DNA of 64,000 nt from Neoechinorhynchus agilis (Eukaryota; Acanthocephala): NCBI GenBank assembly GCA_051530055.1, contig CM121343.1, positions 744,001 through 808,000 of the forward strand. The letters are read 5' to 3'. The notes under the pieces were generated by a model. The model ran no database searches. It was not told the origin of the DNA and saw nothing but the letters and a program-made list of their open reading frames with translations. Every line of letters starts with the position of its first letter. The first letter of the stretch is position 1. Below are positions 1 to 12,099 of this stretch, piece by piece. The position numbers were made by a program, and so were the translations under genes.

Positions 1-190
1 TTTTTGCTGGTCTAATTCAGTTGTTCGCAACGAATAGGACCGCGTTTCAGTTGTAAACAATCGGATCCTATTGTAAATTATCTCGAGAGGAATACGCGTT
101 CCTTACACTAAGATTTTATTTTTATTTATAAACTGAACGGTAATTAGAAATGTTATATTAGTGTTCACCCAGTAAATATTTTTTAATTGT

Positions 191-360
191 CGATAGGAGA
201 AAATAAATGAAATTAAGAATTTATTGATTTGATATTTCGATCCACTATCTCGGATTTATTCGCAGCGAATAAAACACTTACAATCGCTGAAGAAGATCCG
301 AGATAGTGGATCGGAATATCAAATCAATAAATTCTTAATTTCATTTATTTTCTCCCATCA
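191..360. repeat. Fold-back (MITE-like) inverted repeat
   Basis: Two arms of about 64 bp (191-254 and 297-360) are almost perfect reverse complements, separated by about 42 bp. The arms contain the motif GATCCACTATCTCGGA and its complement. There is no coding capacity. It has the form of a non-autonomous hairpin element like those seen at 55-61 kb, although the arm sequence is different. Confidence 0.8.
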
Positions 361-938
361 ACAAATAACAATGAATCAACATAAATATTTTTTTAATAAA
401 TACTTTTCATCGTGAAGACTTTTAAATAACACTTTTAATCATATACTCCGGTACTTCCTAAAATAAAGACATATTTAACAATGATAAATTTTTACAAACG
501 TGGAAAATATTCTTTATTTTTTCTTTTCAAAAAGAAATTTAAATAATTTGACTTCATTGTCTCATGAAGGCGTAAACTATTATTCTATCCTGATAACCAA
601 ACATTGACAGGCTCTTAATAATAAAATGAGAGTTAATCCTCCAACTCCGCCTTAAATAGCTAACAAATGACCAATATGAATAGCGCCTGTTAAAACTGAT
701 GGCAGCAGGTGTTTATTTTCTTTTCAAGTGACATCCAAGTATAGACAGTTGATGGCACTCATGTGCTAGCAATCTTAGGTGAGGAAATAAAAGGAAAGAT
801 GTATTTAGATTTTTTGCCTTTTCTATACAAACACTCATAGATCCGATGATGTTGTTGTTAATGATGATGATGATGACGATGGTCGTGGTGGTGATGGTTT
901 AGTGGCTTATTTACATGCCAGTTTAGAATTTGGTCTTT
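361..938. other. Non-coding; likely 3' UTR and downstream flank of the Islet gene
   Basis: No coding region was recognised. On the minus strand an AATAAA polyadenylation hexamer lies at about 713-718, about 220 bases past the Islet stop codon. Positions 845-900 are a GAT/GTT-rich low-complexity run that would fall in the 3' UTR. Confidence 0.4.
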
Positions 939-2959
939 TTAGCGTATTTGAGGGTTGTTATTGGGATCCTCGAAACCGCAGTTTCCATTATTTGTGGTGT
1001 ACATTCCATAAACCGAAGAATCTGAATTTTGCATTGAGTTGCTCGGTTGCAAGATTTGACAATGTTCTTGTGTTCGCAGTGATGTTACATTTTGAGGATA
1101 ATATTGGTTTGGATCGTATTGCTGTTGATGAGCAGATTGTGAAATAGCTGCCGCATTCACGTCTTGGCTAGGAATTATGCGTTGAGCATTGGAAGCAGGA
1201 TTATAACCATTGGGAGCAAGCGGTCGCCAGTGATGATGGTGGTGGTGGTGGTAAGAACTGATATCGACAGGTCCAATATGACCATTGGCAAGTTCATTTG
1301 AAATAGGACTCGCAGCAATCATCGGCACAGCACTTCTGCTCATCTCTCGAAGCTAGAAAAAAGAATGGAAGATGTTGGTATTAATTATAAATAAGGACGA
1401 AATTATATTAAGGCATGTGAGCCTGAAGAAGTCACTAGACATCCTAAGCTCCAGGGATACAATGATGGCATTTCGATGATAATGCAATCACGTTCTCCAA
1501 TCTGTCTCTATAAATATTTTAAATGGAATTAAATAATGGCATTATGGATCGTGCTTAGTGGTGCCCTGGGATCATCAATGTATATGTACTCACCCGTTCT
1601 TGTTCTTGAAGTTGTTTTATCATCAATGAACGCTTCTTGTCTTTACATCTCTTATTTTGAAACCAAACACGGATTACTCTAGGAGTTAAGCCCGTCATCT
1701 CACAAAGCTGCTCTTTCATTAATGCATCCGGGCGAGGATTGTTGTTGTAGCATGTTCGGAGTGTCTGCAGTTGCTTTTCGTTCAAAACAGTCCGAACACG
1801 AGTTGTTTTGGGCTTTTTAGCTAAATTAACAGCCTGACCTAAATCATTATCAGTCTTCGTTTCACTTTCAACAGTTGCTAAATTTTTTGAAGAGAAAAAT
1901 ACAATTAGTCAATAATCTAAATAACTTAGCAGCCCTACATTTACTTTCACTTTTTATTGATAATTGTTTTGGTTGGTTTTCCATCGATGGCCAATCTTTC
2001 TTGCAAAATAATTTTTCTCCAGTCCACATATATTCATCACCATTGCATATTGCAGTAAAGCATAAATCACATTTAAAACATTCGCAATGGAATGCCCTTG
2101 AATTTATTCTCATTACGGAATCATCAGATGTAAATGATGTTTTACACTTGATGCAATTTCCACTGAACAATCTAAATTCGACATGTAAAATAGCACAGAT
2201 AAATTTTTTTAATAAAAAAAGTTCGTATAAAAACGGCCTAATTTTTTTATCTAACAGTACAAATAAAAATAACAAAATCTGTAATTAGCTCTGATTATCA
2301 ACCAATTACGTAATTCTCGTCCATATGTTGTTTAACGACCAAAAAATGGTTGGTGGGCGTGTACACTATGGTTTATTAGGTGCTGTCACAACAAGACGGT
2401 CCATTAGTTCGAGTCTTATCGAATAAACACGCTTAAATAATTTTTAGAAGTGCGAGGAAAGGCGTTCCTAATGTAGCGAACTGCACTTCTCTTGATGTCG
2501 AAATTAAATAATGTCAAATTTTGACAACTGGTCACCTGTGCCGCCGGCAGCAAAAATTCAAAGCACTTACTTGGCATAGTCTGATTTGCAATAAATTTTG
2601 GATGATTGGACAAAGCATGTACAGTCCTCATCCAATAATTCACCACATTCTTCACACTTTAAACAGCTCCTATGCAGTTTTATACCGGGGGCGGTATTGT
2701 AAATATATTCATCATCGATTGATTTTGAGCATTTGAAACATAGAGGATCTTCTTCGATGTAATACATATCGGTAGTTTTTCTTTTATTTTGCAGACTGTA
2801 TTCTTTTTTGTTAGATGCCAAGCCACGATCGTCGAATCTGGGCCAGCATCGAAATTGACAATTTTCCATATCGGGTAATGGTGGCGGTTGTTGTTGTTGT
2901 GGTGGTGGTGGTGGTGGATATTCGAGCATTGGAGAAAAGATGCGTTTTCTGGAGTCCAT
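939..2959 (-). CDS. isl: Islet-type LIM-homeodomain transcription factor, four coding exons
   Basis: Predicted nuclear DNA-binding regulator. By family knowledge, Islet proteins specify motor neurons and other neural or endodermal cells and bind LDB cofactors through their LIM domains. Coding exons on the minus strand: 2959-2571, 2171-1945, 1877-1594 and 1352-939. All junctions are GT-AG with consistent phase, giving 437 residues. The N-terminus is a Pro/Gln run (residues 15-29). LIM1 is about 74-127 and LIM2 about 136-190, both with the expected Cys/His zinc ligands (CFKCSK..., CIKCKTSF...). The homeodomain is about 229-288, with [11 protein letters not shown] and the helix-3 motif [17 protein letters not shown], which is diagnostic of Islet rather than other LIM-homeodomain classes. 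The C-terminal exon keeps the Islet MxAASP motif (311-316), then a seven-His run. The introns are 399, 67 and 241 bp. The N-terminus is longer than in vertebrate ISL1. I chose the first Met of the exon; a splice acceptor lies just before it. Confidence 0.93.
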
Positions 2960-2982
2960 TCTAGAACGAAGAAAAAAGGTTT
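2960..2982 (-). promoter_or_regulatory. Splice acceptor directly upstream of the Islet ATG
   Basis: On the minus strand a pyrimidine-rich tract ends in TTCTAG, one base before the ATG. It is a good 3' splice site with no coding role, so either a non-coding first exon joins here or a spliced leader is added. The sequence does not say which. Confidence 0.6.
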
Positions 2983-5900
2983 CATTACGAGCAACAAGAG
3001 GCCAACACGAAAATGTATGTTTTAAGGCAATATATCAAATACTGTCATTAAAGGCAGCTTCTTTAATGTAAGCCATCTTATGTCAGTGCAGCAAGTCCTT
3101 GTACATACACGAGTATAAAGGAGCAAAAACGAGTAGATAAATATATAATGGATGGTGCAATGGAATATGTAAGCAAAAAAAAGGATTCTTTACTCTTTTT
3201 TTTTGCGATGTGATCTTCGAAAAGATTTCAGCTACCTTTAACGAAGCCGGGAGATATAAGTCACATACATATGGCTACCATAATAACCTCTTCCTCTTCC
3301 TCAGGCGATTTACTACAACCCGACACCACCACCCCCCATTACGATGAAAGCTCTCTTATGGTTGCCGTGTTTACAAACACTTCCTGCCTGTCGTAAAATC
3401 TAGCTGCCAATAAAAAATCAAGCCTTCTACAGCGACTCTAATGTGACTACTGCTGTTGGCTGTGTGGTGCCATCAGCCCCACATATACGATGGATGCAAA
3501 GAGAAACATTAATTCGCACAAGCAACGATTCGTTGTCGTATACTCTGTACAGCATAATGGGGAGCCGCGCGCATGCGTATAGACATAATCTGCTTTTAAC
3601 CTGATTGGCTAGGAATAAAGAAAACAGAAAGAAGCCGATTTCAGTAATCATAAACCAACGAAATCATGTCGCTCAAAAAAAATACGTTGAACATTCAATA
3701 TGCTTTCGCATTTTTGTAAACGAAATTCGCCCAAAAATGTGCGGAAAATTCATCGCTTAATATTTAAAGTCATACACATTTGTTACTTAATAATTCTAAT
3801 AAATATGGGCGTTGTAAAATTTACATTATCCGCCCTCTTTTATAAGATTCCATTAAATCCATTAGGGCCCTTTGTTCCAAGAACTATAGATTACTTTTAT
3901 TTAGAAGAAAAGCAAGGGGTACTCGTGTACAAGTATCTCAGAAATTTTTTCAATACGAGTGCTATATATTATTGGAGACATCGTCGATGTTATTCAAAAA
4001 AAATCAAAATTTACCAAGAGTTTAATTTTTAAATTAAGGCTGAATATGAACGAAATGTTGAGTGAATTTTATTCATTTGGATACTCGGCTTTATGGAAGA
4101 CGCAAATTAGTCCTAAAAATTATAAATTTAGTAATTCGGATGCAATCTTTAACATATCTATGTGCTTGATAAAGGACTACCGATTTAAATTTATCACCTT
4201 GCAGAACCTTTACAAGCGAGTTGAAAGGAATTGCGACCGTATTTATATCTGGTCAGGTGCGAAAATCAACTGCTTCAGGTTCTTGATTGAGTTTCCGAGT
4301 AAATGGGAGATGAAGTTGATAATGGAGTAAATTGCTCAAAAGCGATCAATGTTCGTTTGATGCTCCGCTAAGCGGAATTACAGAAGCAAGCACTATTAGA
4401 TAAATGGGTTTGATTAGTTTTCGGCTCCTACTATTATTTTAGGTTATGCTTACACTGAGCACGGGGAAGCATATCAACGTGTTTAAAAAGATGAAATCAA
4501 ATTCCATCAGGTGATTTTTTTGCGATCATCTCGAAGCTCATTGGACATTATATGAATCGAAGAATTCTACGAATTTGAACAGAGAACAGTCTACAAATCG
4601 TCAGAATTAAAATTTAATTATTCAAAGGTTTAGACATCCGCATTGATTTCCATAAGTCTTCATTTTAGTCTTACATAGAGCAAGACTTAATGTGGCAGCA
4701 TTAACATGCAAATTTCTTTTACTGTTAAGCTTTTACTTAAGTGCAAAGACAGATAATTGCTCAAAGTGTTGTAGAATCTATTATAATAGACCTAATGAGC
4801 AACTATAGCACAGTCGAGAGTTTTAGCGGATTATGTTAATGACAGGATGCATGCTATGGCAAAAGAAAGGACTTTCAATTGTAATTATATGATGAGAATT
4901 TGCATTTGTCACAATCATCACACCTAATCGTTTATAGGTTCGTTTGTATTGACAGAGCTGTTCGTTTTAAAGTACAAAAAAGAAAGGATATATTTGAGTC
5001 ATTGAAGCAAAAATGCGTTTCTGAATATTAGAGCGATGATAATCTCCTCGATGTTAAAATCAATAATATTTCAAAGGAGTTTCGTAGAAAAGAGTCAACT
5101 ACACCCGCCCACACAATTTTCTAGTGATCCCTAATTATTTCCGTTTGAGTATCACTTGAGAAGTCCTCAGTGTTGCTGCAATCAAGTCGGCATGGTTTTA
5201 AGCGTGAAGATAGATTAACGCTGCTATTGGTCGCAGTTTCTTAACATGATTGCACAGATGATTGGCAACAATTAACCAAAATGTGCCAATATCATTTCCT
5301 TTCTGAGTTATCTAACACTTTAACACGTATCAGATGGAGTGCAGACAATCAGATAGTTGCTGCGTCCCTTCGCTAAACTTGCAATAGTTGATGTTAATTG
5401 TTTTCGAAATTTGCTTGATTGTTTCAGAAATCGTATCAAGACTACGGAAACTTTATCGCTAAGGGATACAAGAGAGTGGATACTGCCTGTGGCTCTATAA
5501 CAATAAACAATAACGAGCCTTAAGGTGGTTGCCATTCCTTTGATGAAATGTCTATAGTCGCATTATGAAACTAGATCGTTGTGCAGCCCTCCGTTAATCC
5601 CTCAAATGTTTGATCTAAATGCTTTCTCTGTTTACCTAATTCCTACTGAGACAAAACATTTATTTCTACTTAAAATGGGCGTGGTCCCAACGTGAAGTTG
5701 TTCTTCGTCAAATATTTGGATTAAAATTTGTCAATATGCGCAAAAATGTTGCAATTCAAAACGAAAATGGCACACTTGTAAACGATTTTCTAATTTTGGT
5801 ATCCATATTTATTTTGAACTTGTTTTTTGATTTATATTAAAAAATTAATACCTCAAAATATTCTCATTATCTGAGTAATCTGTAGTGTTTAGTAGCTTTC

Positions 5901-7948
5901 GTTTTTCATGTGGACCTTCTTCGTATCATTCTTTTATTCTGTGTTTGCCCACAAATTTTTTAAACTCACATTCATCACATTGTTTCATTCGGCTTTTCAA
6001 TGATGAATATTAAGTTATCTTCACATATTTCGATCTATAACAATTGCTGAAATCTTCACTAATATTGTTAGAGCTTTTTGATAACGTCTAACAGCTTGGC
6101 AAACTCCAGGTTCCTAAGACAGCGTTATGAGCAGTACCCTTAATTGCAGCGATTTTGTATTCAGCATAAATATAGTTAATTATTTCAAAAATATTGGGCG
6201 CGGGAATAATTTTTCCAGTGGTCATTACGCTGTAATGCATTCATTTTGAGTTTCGGTGTTCGATAAAAATGGAATCGGGGAGTTTAAACCGTTGCGCTAT
6301 AAAGTTCAACAATCAAGTACAATGACTTACTTTAGTAGCATTTTGATAGAATTTTATGCCGATCTCTAAATACTCATTCCTTCGAGTAAAGAAACTTTGT
6401 ACGGCACAAGCATCCCAGCAGCAACCAATCAGCGAGAAATACAGCGTGTGAATTTTCAAAGATGATTTATGCCTAAACGTTCATTTTAAGCAAAGTTTCT
6501 TCTTACAGTGGATTCATGCGTAGAAGATATTACTCAAATTCGGTGGAGGTTAGAATTTTTTTAATTATGATGAGTAGCGAGAACTGCATTTTTTTCATAG
6601 CTGAATTTTTGGATTATCGTTAACTACGATATCTGCTGATTTTGCGAGCGAGAGATTTTATGCGGTTGATTTACACGTAAACAATGAATTTCGCTAAAAA
6701 ATTCTATCTGTAATTTCATTCGGCGTTCAGTACATTAATTTACAGATCACAATGGTAAAGTAAATAAATTGTTGGCATTTATTCAAAACAATTTTATTTA
6801 CAATTAATACAGTTTAGCTGTAATTTGGATATTTAAAACATTAAAACGTGATGTTCATTCTTGATACAAAAAATTCTGCCGATCGGATAACGGAAATGAA
6901 CTCGTAGCGGCAATCAAATTTCAATGTGCTTGATATTTCAGTAAAAATTTACAGTTGTTAGTTATCCCCTCAATATCGACTCACTCTACATTCAACTGTT
7001 TGACAGAATATTCCCATTAACTTCGCTTCGAGCAAGTAATTAATTCTAAGCCGCCGCTTACTCTGAAGTCAGATTTTCAGAAATCCTTTAGATTAGATGA
7101 CCCAATATGCATTGTTATTAGCGATTTGACTTTGGCATTTTGTCAATGGAGGCTAAAACATTTCAAACTTGTCGTTTCTTCGAGTATATCGAAATTTCTA
7201 GCTTTGACCCGACGCTGCATAATTCGCAAGTAAACTTCGTTAAAATCTCTTAGTCAAACATAATCACTTAACAAGTCACAGACGCGCGACAAATTAATTT
7301 TTCTATAATTAACATAGCTCCCGGCTTTTTAAATTCAAAAATATCAGAGGTCAGTGATTACCAATGTAGTATTTCTCAGGGAAGCTGTCGTTCGAATCGC
7401 TCAAGTGGACGATATTATCACTCAAATTGACATCACAAATAGAAAAATCATATCTTTGGATTGTATTTAAATAAATCTTTATATTCTATGCATATAAGCA
7501 ACGCATTTTTTTAAAATGCCTAATTCGATGACAAATTGAAGAAAACCAAGAGTTTGATAAAAAAACCGTTTTTTCGAAATCTGAAAAAATGCTTTAATAG
7601 GCTACTCAATGCCGAATATATTTTTCAAGGTCAGAACCATGCACTTAAAAAAATAAACAAGATCGTAATCTAAAGATGAGATTACTTTTTATCCTTAAAT
7701 CTGGAGTGTATATATCTTTATACTTAAAACGATCGACTGAAAAGGACTCCAATTTGAATGGTTATCAACTGAATAATAAAATCAATAAATAGCCAAAAAT
7801 AAACTTTTTCATTTAAAATGCTATTTTGTAGCCATCGCCAATTCACCTAGAAAATACGCAAAATTAACAGAACAAGTAAATCCAAGAGTTTGCGTTTGTT
7901 GCCAAAGAAAACTCGTGATTCTCATTTTTCGTATGTGACAGTTGTGAA
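2983..7948. other. Gene-poor AT-rich stretch
   Basis: Nearly 5 kb with no recognisable gene. Two overlapping plus-strand reading frames (3700-4032, 110 codons; 3959-4330, 123 codons) are open but match no family I know, and their composition follows the AT-rich background. The part nearest 2983 probably holds the Islet promoter and upstream exon, but no specific element could be identified. Confidence 0.4.
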
Positions 7949-8172
7949 GGTTGCTAGAAGGCTCCTAGCTGCTTGAAATTAGAGACGGATTCCTTTATGC
8001 CCAAAAGACGTTTTCGATTGTTCGTGCATCGAAAGGAATCGATGAATCCATCGTTCAAATTAAATATAAAGGTTGCTAGAAGACTCCTAGCTGCGTGAAA
8101 TTAGAGACGGATTCCTTTATGCCCAAAAGACGTTTTCGATTGTTCGTGCATCGAAAGGAATCGATGAATCCT
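7949..8172. repeat. Tandem duplication, unit 122 bp, two copies
   Basis: The segment beginning GGTTGCTAGAAG at 7949 is repeated at 8071 with only a few substitutions over about 100 bases, including TTTATGCCCAAAAGACG in both. The second copy ends near 8172. It is non-coding and looks recent. Confidence 0.85.
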
Positions 8173-9439
8173 GCAATTTATAAAGATGTGAGGTTGAGTG
8201 TTTATTAAAATCGCTCACGGCTTCTTCGCTACTTTCATTTTTATCCAACTAAGGAAAGAATTGATTTTATTCAAACACTCCCGCTGATGTACCCTAAATT
8301 TGTGCTTTAGTCGTAAAATTACTATAATCATTAGTTATGTGATTTCAGAATTAGTAATAGTTTAATTTAGAAAGTTTAGCACCTAAAACTTTGAAGCGAA
8401 AAATTGTTCCAATGCACGTAAAAAAATTAGAGTAGAAGAACGCCTAAAGCGTCAAAATCCATCATGGATACAGATGATTTGGCTCAAAGAAGTACAATCA
8501 CGCATTCTTTTTTCAGAAGCAGAAGGGGATTTTCGGTCATTAGGACACATTTCACGGAACACTGCAACAATATGGCACATGTAACTAATTGCATAAATTG
8601 AATACTTCGAAATAATTATAGTCAGAGCTCTACTGATTATTCTTACCAACTGATTTAAACCAATGATAAAAAGAAGCTCAACCGGAGAAATTTTTTGTAC
8701 TTGTGGATGTTAGCACTTCTGTAAGTTTGAATCATTCGACGTTTCTTAGCAAAAAATTCTAAAAACTGAAGCAGTTGTCTCGTCGTATCCTCAAGTGATT
8801 GATTCCGGCGGCCGTTTGATTAAATAGTTTAATTTCATGACCAATCGAGATCCGTTCAAGTTCTGGTTTTTAATCAGTGTCTTCTTGAGGTTGACAAAAC
8901 AATTCTTTTTTCTTGAGATATAAAGCTTTCAGCTGAGCGTGCAAAAGCTTTAAATTTATCCCACACTACTGGACTGACGGAAAAATATCGCCGATTCTCT
9001 GTTTACAGCCAATTTTCAAGATCTGGGCGGTTGTAAGCATTGACTGTTGAATCTCACTTGCTAATACTCATGAAAATGGTAGCCATTTCGTTCGAACAGT
9101 CTAGCATTGAACAAGTCAACGAGTCAAGTATCTCTTCGAAATCCAACGATGTTAATAATCGCATAATGGTTCATGGACCGTCAGTTGTATGTATAATTAT
9201 GCGCCACGGCTACATTCCCAACGTTGCCATGGTTTTTGGTTATCAATGATCTTTATAAACCAATCCCCATGGAAACCAATCAGAAATATAAACCTAAAAG
9301 ATTCCCTGTAGATAACGACATCCGTCCTGCTTCATTGTTTTTGTTTATTGCAAGGAACAAAGGCGATAATGAATCATCCAAAGAGATCCGTTAAAGCACA
9401 TGGTACAATAGAACGAATAATTTATCCGCGAGCTTTATT
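8173..9439. other. No recognisable feature
   Basis: AT-rich sequence with only short unsupported reading frames and no recognised repeat. Confidence 0.35.
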
Positions 9440-9567
9440 ATTGAAAATAATCACTTATTTCTCTGTGTACAATTGCACACCTTCGTTTTTTCACTGTAAG
9501 ATTCCCTTCCAGTAACCGAAATTGAGTAGGACAGCATTCTGATCCGGATAATCGACGTTCCGTTGTA
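9440..9567 (-). repeat. pogo/Tigger-like MITE fragment
   Basis: Read on the minus strand, this begins GGAACGTCGATTATCCGGAT and continues with sequence matching the repeats at 54828 and 55178 (about 130 bases). The consensus end CAGTGGAACGTCGATTATC resembles the terminal repeats of pogo/Tigger-type DNA transposons. No transposase is visible. Confidence 0.6.
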
Positions 9568-10379
9568 TTTTAATCAAGCTTCACAGGCGGTCTATACGAG
9601 TGCAAAACGTAACTATCCAATATTCCGATTGACTACACGCAGTAAATTCGAAAAATGCTAAAGTTATTGTATGGCCTTTCCGTGAATCTACGCAAATCGA
9701 AACGAAAACCATTCTATGAAGGGGAAAGGCAAGTATTGATGCGAATTATTTTATAGAATTTACTTTTCTATTTTACTGACAAATTTAATACCGAACTTTG
9801 CGAACGAACAGTTCTAGACAAGATATTGAACCAACATTGTTTTCGATACATGTTCGGTTTTTATACGGCTTCCAACTGCCTCATATTTTATATCGTGTGC
9901 ATTCACGCAAAATCAAAAAGTCGATTTAAACTGCGGTTTGTCTAAATACGCAATTGCCGCTTGCGGATTGAAATCCTAAAATCTTACATATATTTTAAGC
10001 TTCTATTTTAATTCTTTATTCAATCTGAGCGATCTGACGCATCCGAACATTCGTTTCATAATTTTCGCCACAAAAGATAAAATGGATTGATTTTTATATA
10101 GCTTTCGCTTTTGTTTCAAACATACAGAACTTAGTAAAGCGCTGCTTAACGCTTACCATGTTGCTAGAGCAAAATACTCATTTTTAAAAACTCAGCATGA
10201 TTGTCGATTTGGATAAACATACTATCGTTCATGAATGAAACCTTTACGTACTTCTTCATTTTTAAAAATAGCGACGGAAAGAGATTTTGTCCACTTTAGT
10301 CAATCTTAATACTAAGCTTAAAATTAGTTACATTGGCATCTTAATAGGTATAAAACATCCTTCTGTTAGTACCATTTTC
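9568..10379. other. No recognisable feature
   Basis: No reading frame, hairpin or repeat that I could support. Confidence 0.35.
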
Positions 10380-10960
10380 ACCAACCATAACAACCCCGCT
10401 TGATCGATTTATCGGTGGGTTGCAGTCCATTTTAGTTGATACAACTAAGGCTGCAAAATTTCTGCACCAATCACAAACTTTACCTGAACCTCTCTAAATG
10501 CTTCGAAATGATCCCCCTAATCTCCCGTATACCCATAACGTACCTCGAGCTTACAAATGACATCTAACGAGTCACCTCGCTCAAAATTCTGGGTCTACAA
10601 TTTCAATCAAATCTGAAACGGGACTCCCACATTGCACTTTTCCTCGAGCGTAAAACCATTAAAATTTACCTCTTAAACGCCTCCGCCATTTAGGAGTACT
10701 TTCGTCCAATTTCTGCAAATTTTACTACAGCTTTATTTTATCCTGCCTCACCTACGGTCATCCCGTCCTTTGAAACCTGTCCAAATCACAATAAAGTCCC
10801 CTTGAAACGTTTCATAGAAGAGCCTTTAAAATTGTCACAATTGGTTTTCCCCTTTTAAACAAACAATCCTCACAAACTCTTTTACGACAAATAACCACCA
10901 ACTTTTTCACCCGATCGGATCAGTCATCCACTTCAAAATCAACAGCCAGATTTAAGGAAC
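10380..10960 (+). mobile_element. Decayed 3' fragment of the APE-type LINE family
   Basis: The plus strand resembles the minus strand of the LINE at 25.2-25.4 kb. Around 10570-10700 it encodes remnants of the same post-reverse-transcriptase segment (compare LGLQFQSNLKRDSH with LSIQFQSNLKWDSH in the better copy). It is clearly older and more diverged than the two copies inside the duplicated block. Confidence 0.65.
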
Positions 10961-12099
10961 CCGCTAAGGAGTGTGTAAAAAGACACCTGCCAAATCGACT
11001 GGCCCTGAAAATGGATAGCGCTAGAGACGTACAAATGGCTTGACGTGTAGAAGCGCGTATGCGGTGGTGTTGAGACTTGCACCGTGAGGTGGAGTGGAGC
11101 CGCCGCTAGTGCAGATCTTCGTGGTAGTAGCAAGTATTCAAATGAGAGCATTGAAGACTGAAGTGGAGAAAGGTTCCATGTGAACAACATTTGGACATGG
11201 ATCAGCCGATCCTCGAAAGGGAATCGGGTTAATATTCCCAAGTCAGGATGCGGTTTATGCTCGATCTATTTAGATGCTCTTCTTGTGCAGATGATGTTCA
11301 GCATAAGTGGTGACACGAGCTATCCCAGAGAATAACTATACGAAGTCTGGAGAAGAGTTTTCTCTTGTTTGTTAGGAACTTTATCCGTGGAATTAGATCG
11401 TCTGTTGATAGGGTACACGTTCCGCAATGCAGCGCAATTCATGCGATGTACCGAGCGCTTCGCATTGTCCTTGAAAATCTGGGTGCGAGAATATTCAGAC
11501 CGTACCTGTTCGTACTGATTTCCGCAGCAGGTCTCCAAGGTGAGTAGCCTCTAGTCGATAGGGAAACGTAGGCAAGGGAAGTCGGTAAATTAGATCCGTA
11601 ACTTCGGAAAAAGGATTGGCTCTACAAGCTGAGCTGGCCGGGCTGTCGCGAGAAGCGGTATGTTGTCGACTTTTGTATCTATCTCAGTTATATGCTCTTG
11701 CGAAAGAGTCGAATTCCAGGACGGAACTTGGTGCTGAGTACTGTGGGCAGCGATAGCTATGCTCCGCTTTTGTTCTGCGTATCCAAACGGGTACGCTCGC
11801 TTCTTGCTCGGGGATCCGATCAACGTTAAACAGCTGGCCTAGAACTGGTATGGACAAGGGGAATCCACTTGTTTAATTAAAACAAAGCATTGCGATAGCT
11901 GTAATCGGTGTTGACGCAATGTGATTTCTGCAAAAGTGCTCTGAATGTTAAAGTGAAGAAACTCATTTAAACGCGAATAAACGGCGTACGTAACTATGAC
12001 AAACGATGAATCGCGTAATTCGCACGCGGAAGAAATCATGAAACAAAAGGAAAGGAAATAGCTTCCGAAACGCGAAGCAATAGCAAAACGATTCAGCGT
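10961..12099. other. No recognised gene; possible diverged element sequence
   Basis: Reading frames of 60 to 100 codons occur on both strands but match nothing recognisable. The base composition is closer to the flanking LINE remains than to the AT-rich desert, so this may be very diverged LINE 5' sequence. Confidence 0.3.

Noticed and set aside
1875-2288. 137-codon plus-strand frame opposite the Islet LIM2 exon
   Set aside because: It is the reverse of a well-supported LIM2 exon.
3700-4330. Two overlapping plus-strand open frames (110 and 123 codons)
   Set aside because: Composition follows the AT-rich background, there is no family similarity and no supporting splice or start context; likely chance.
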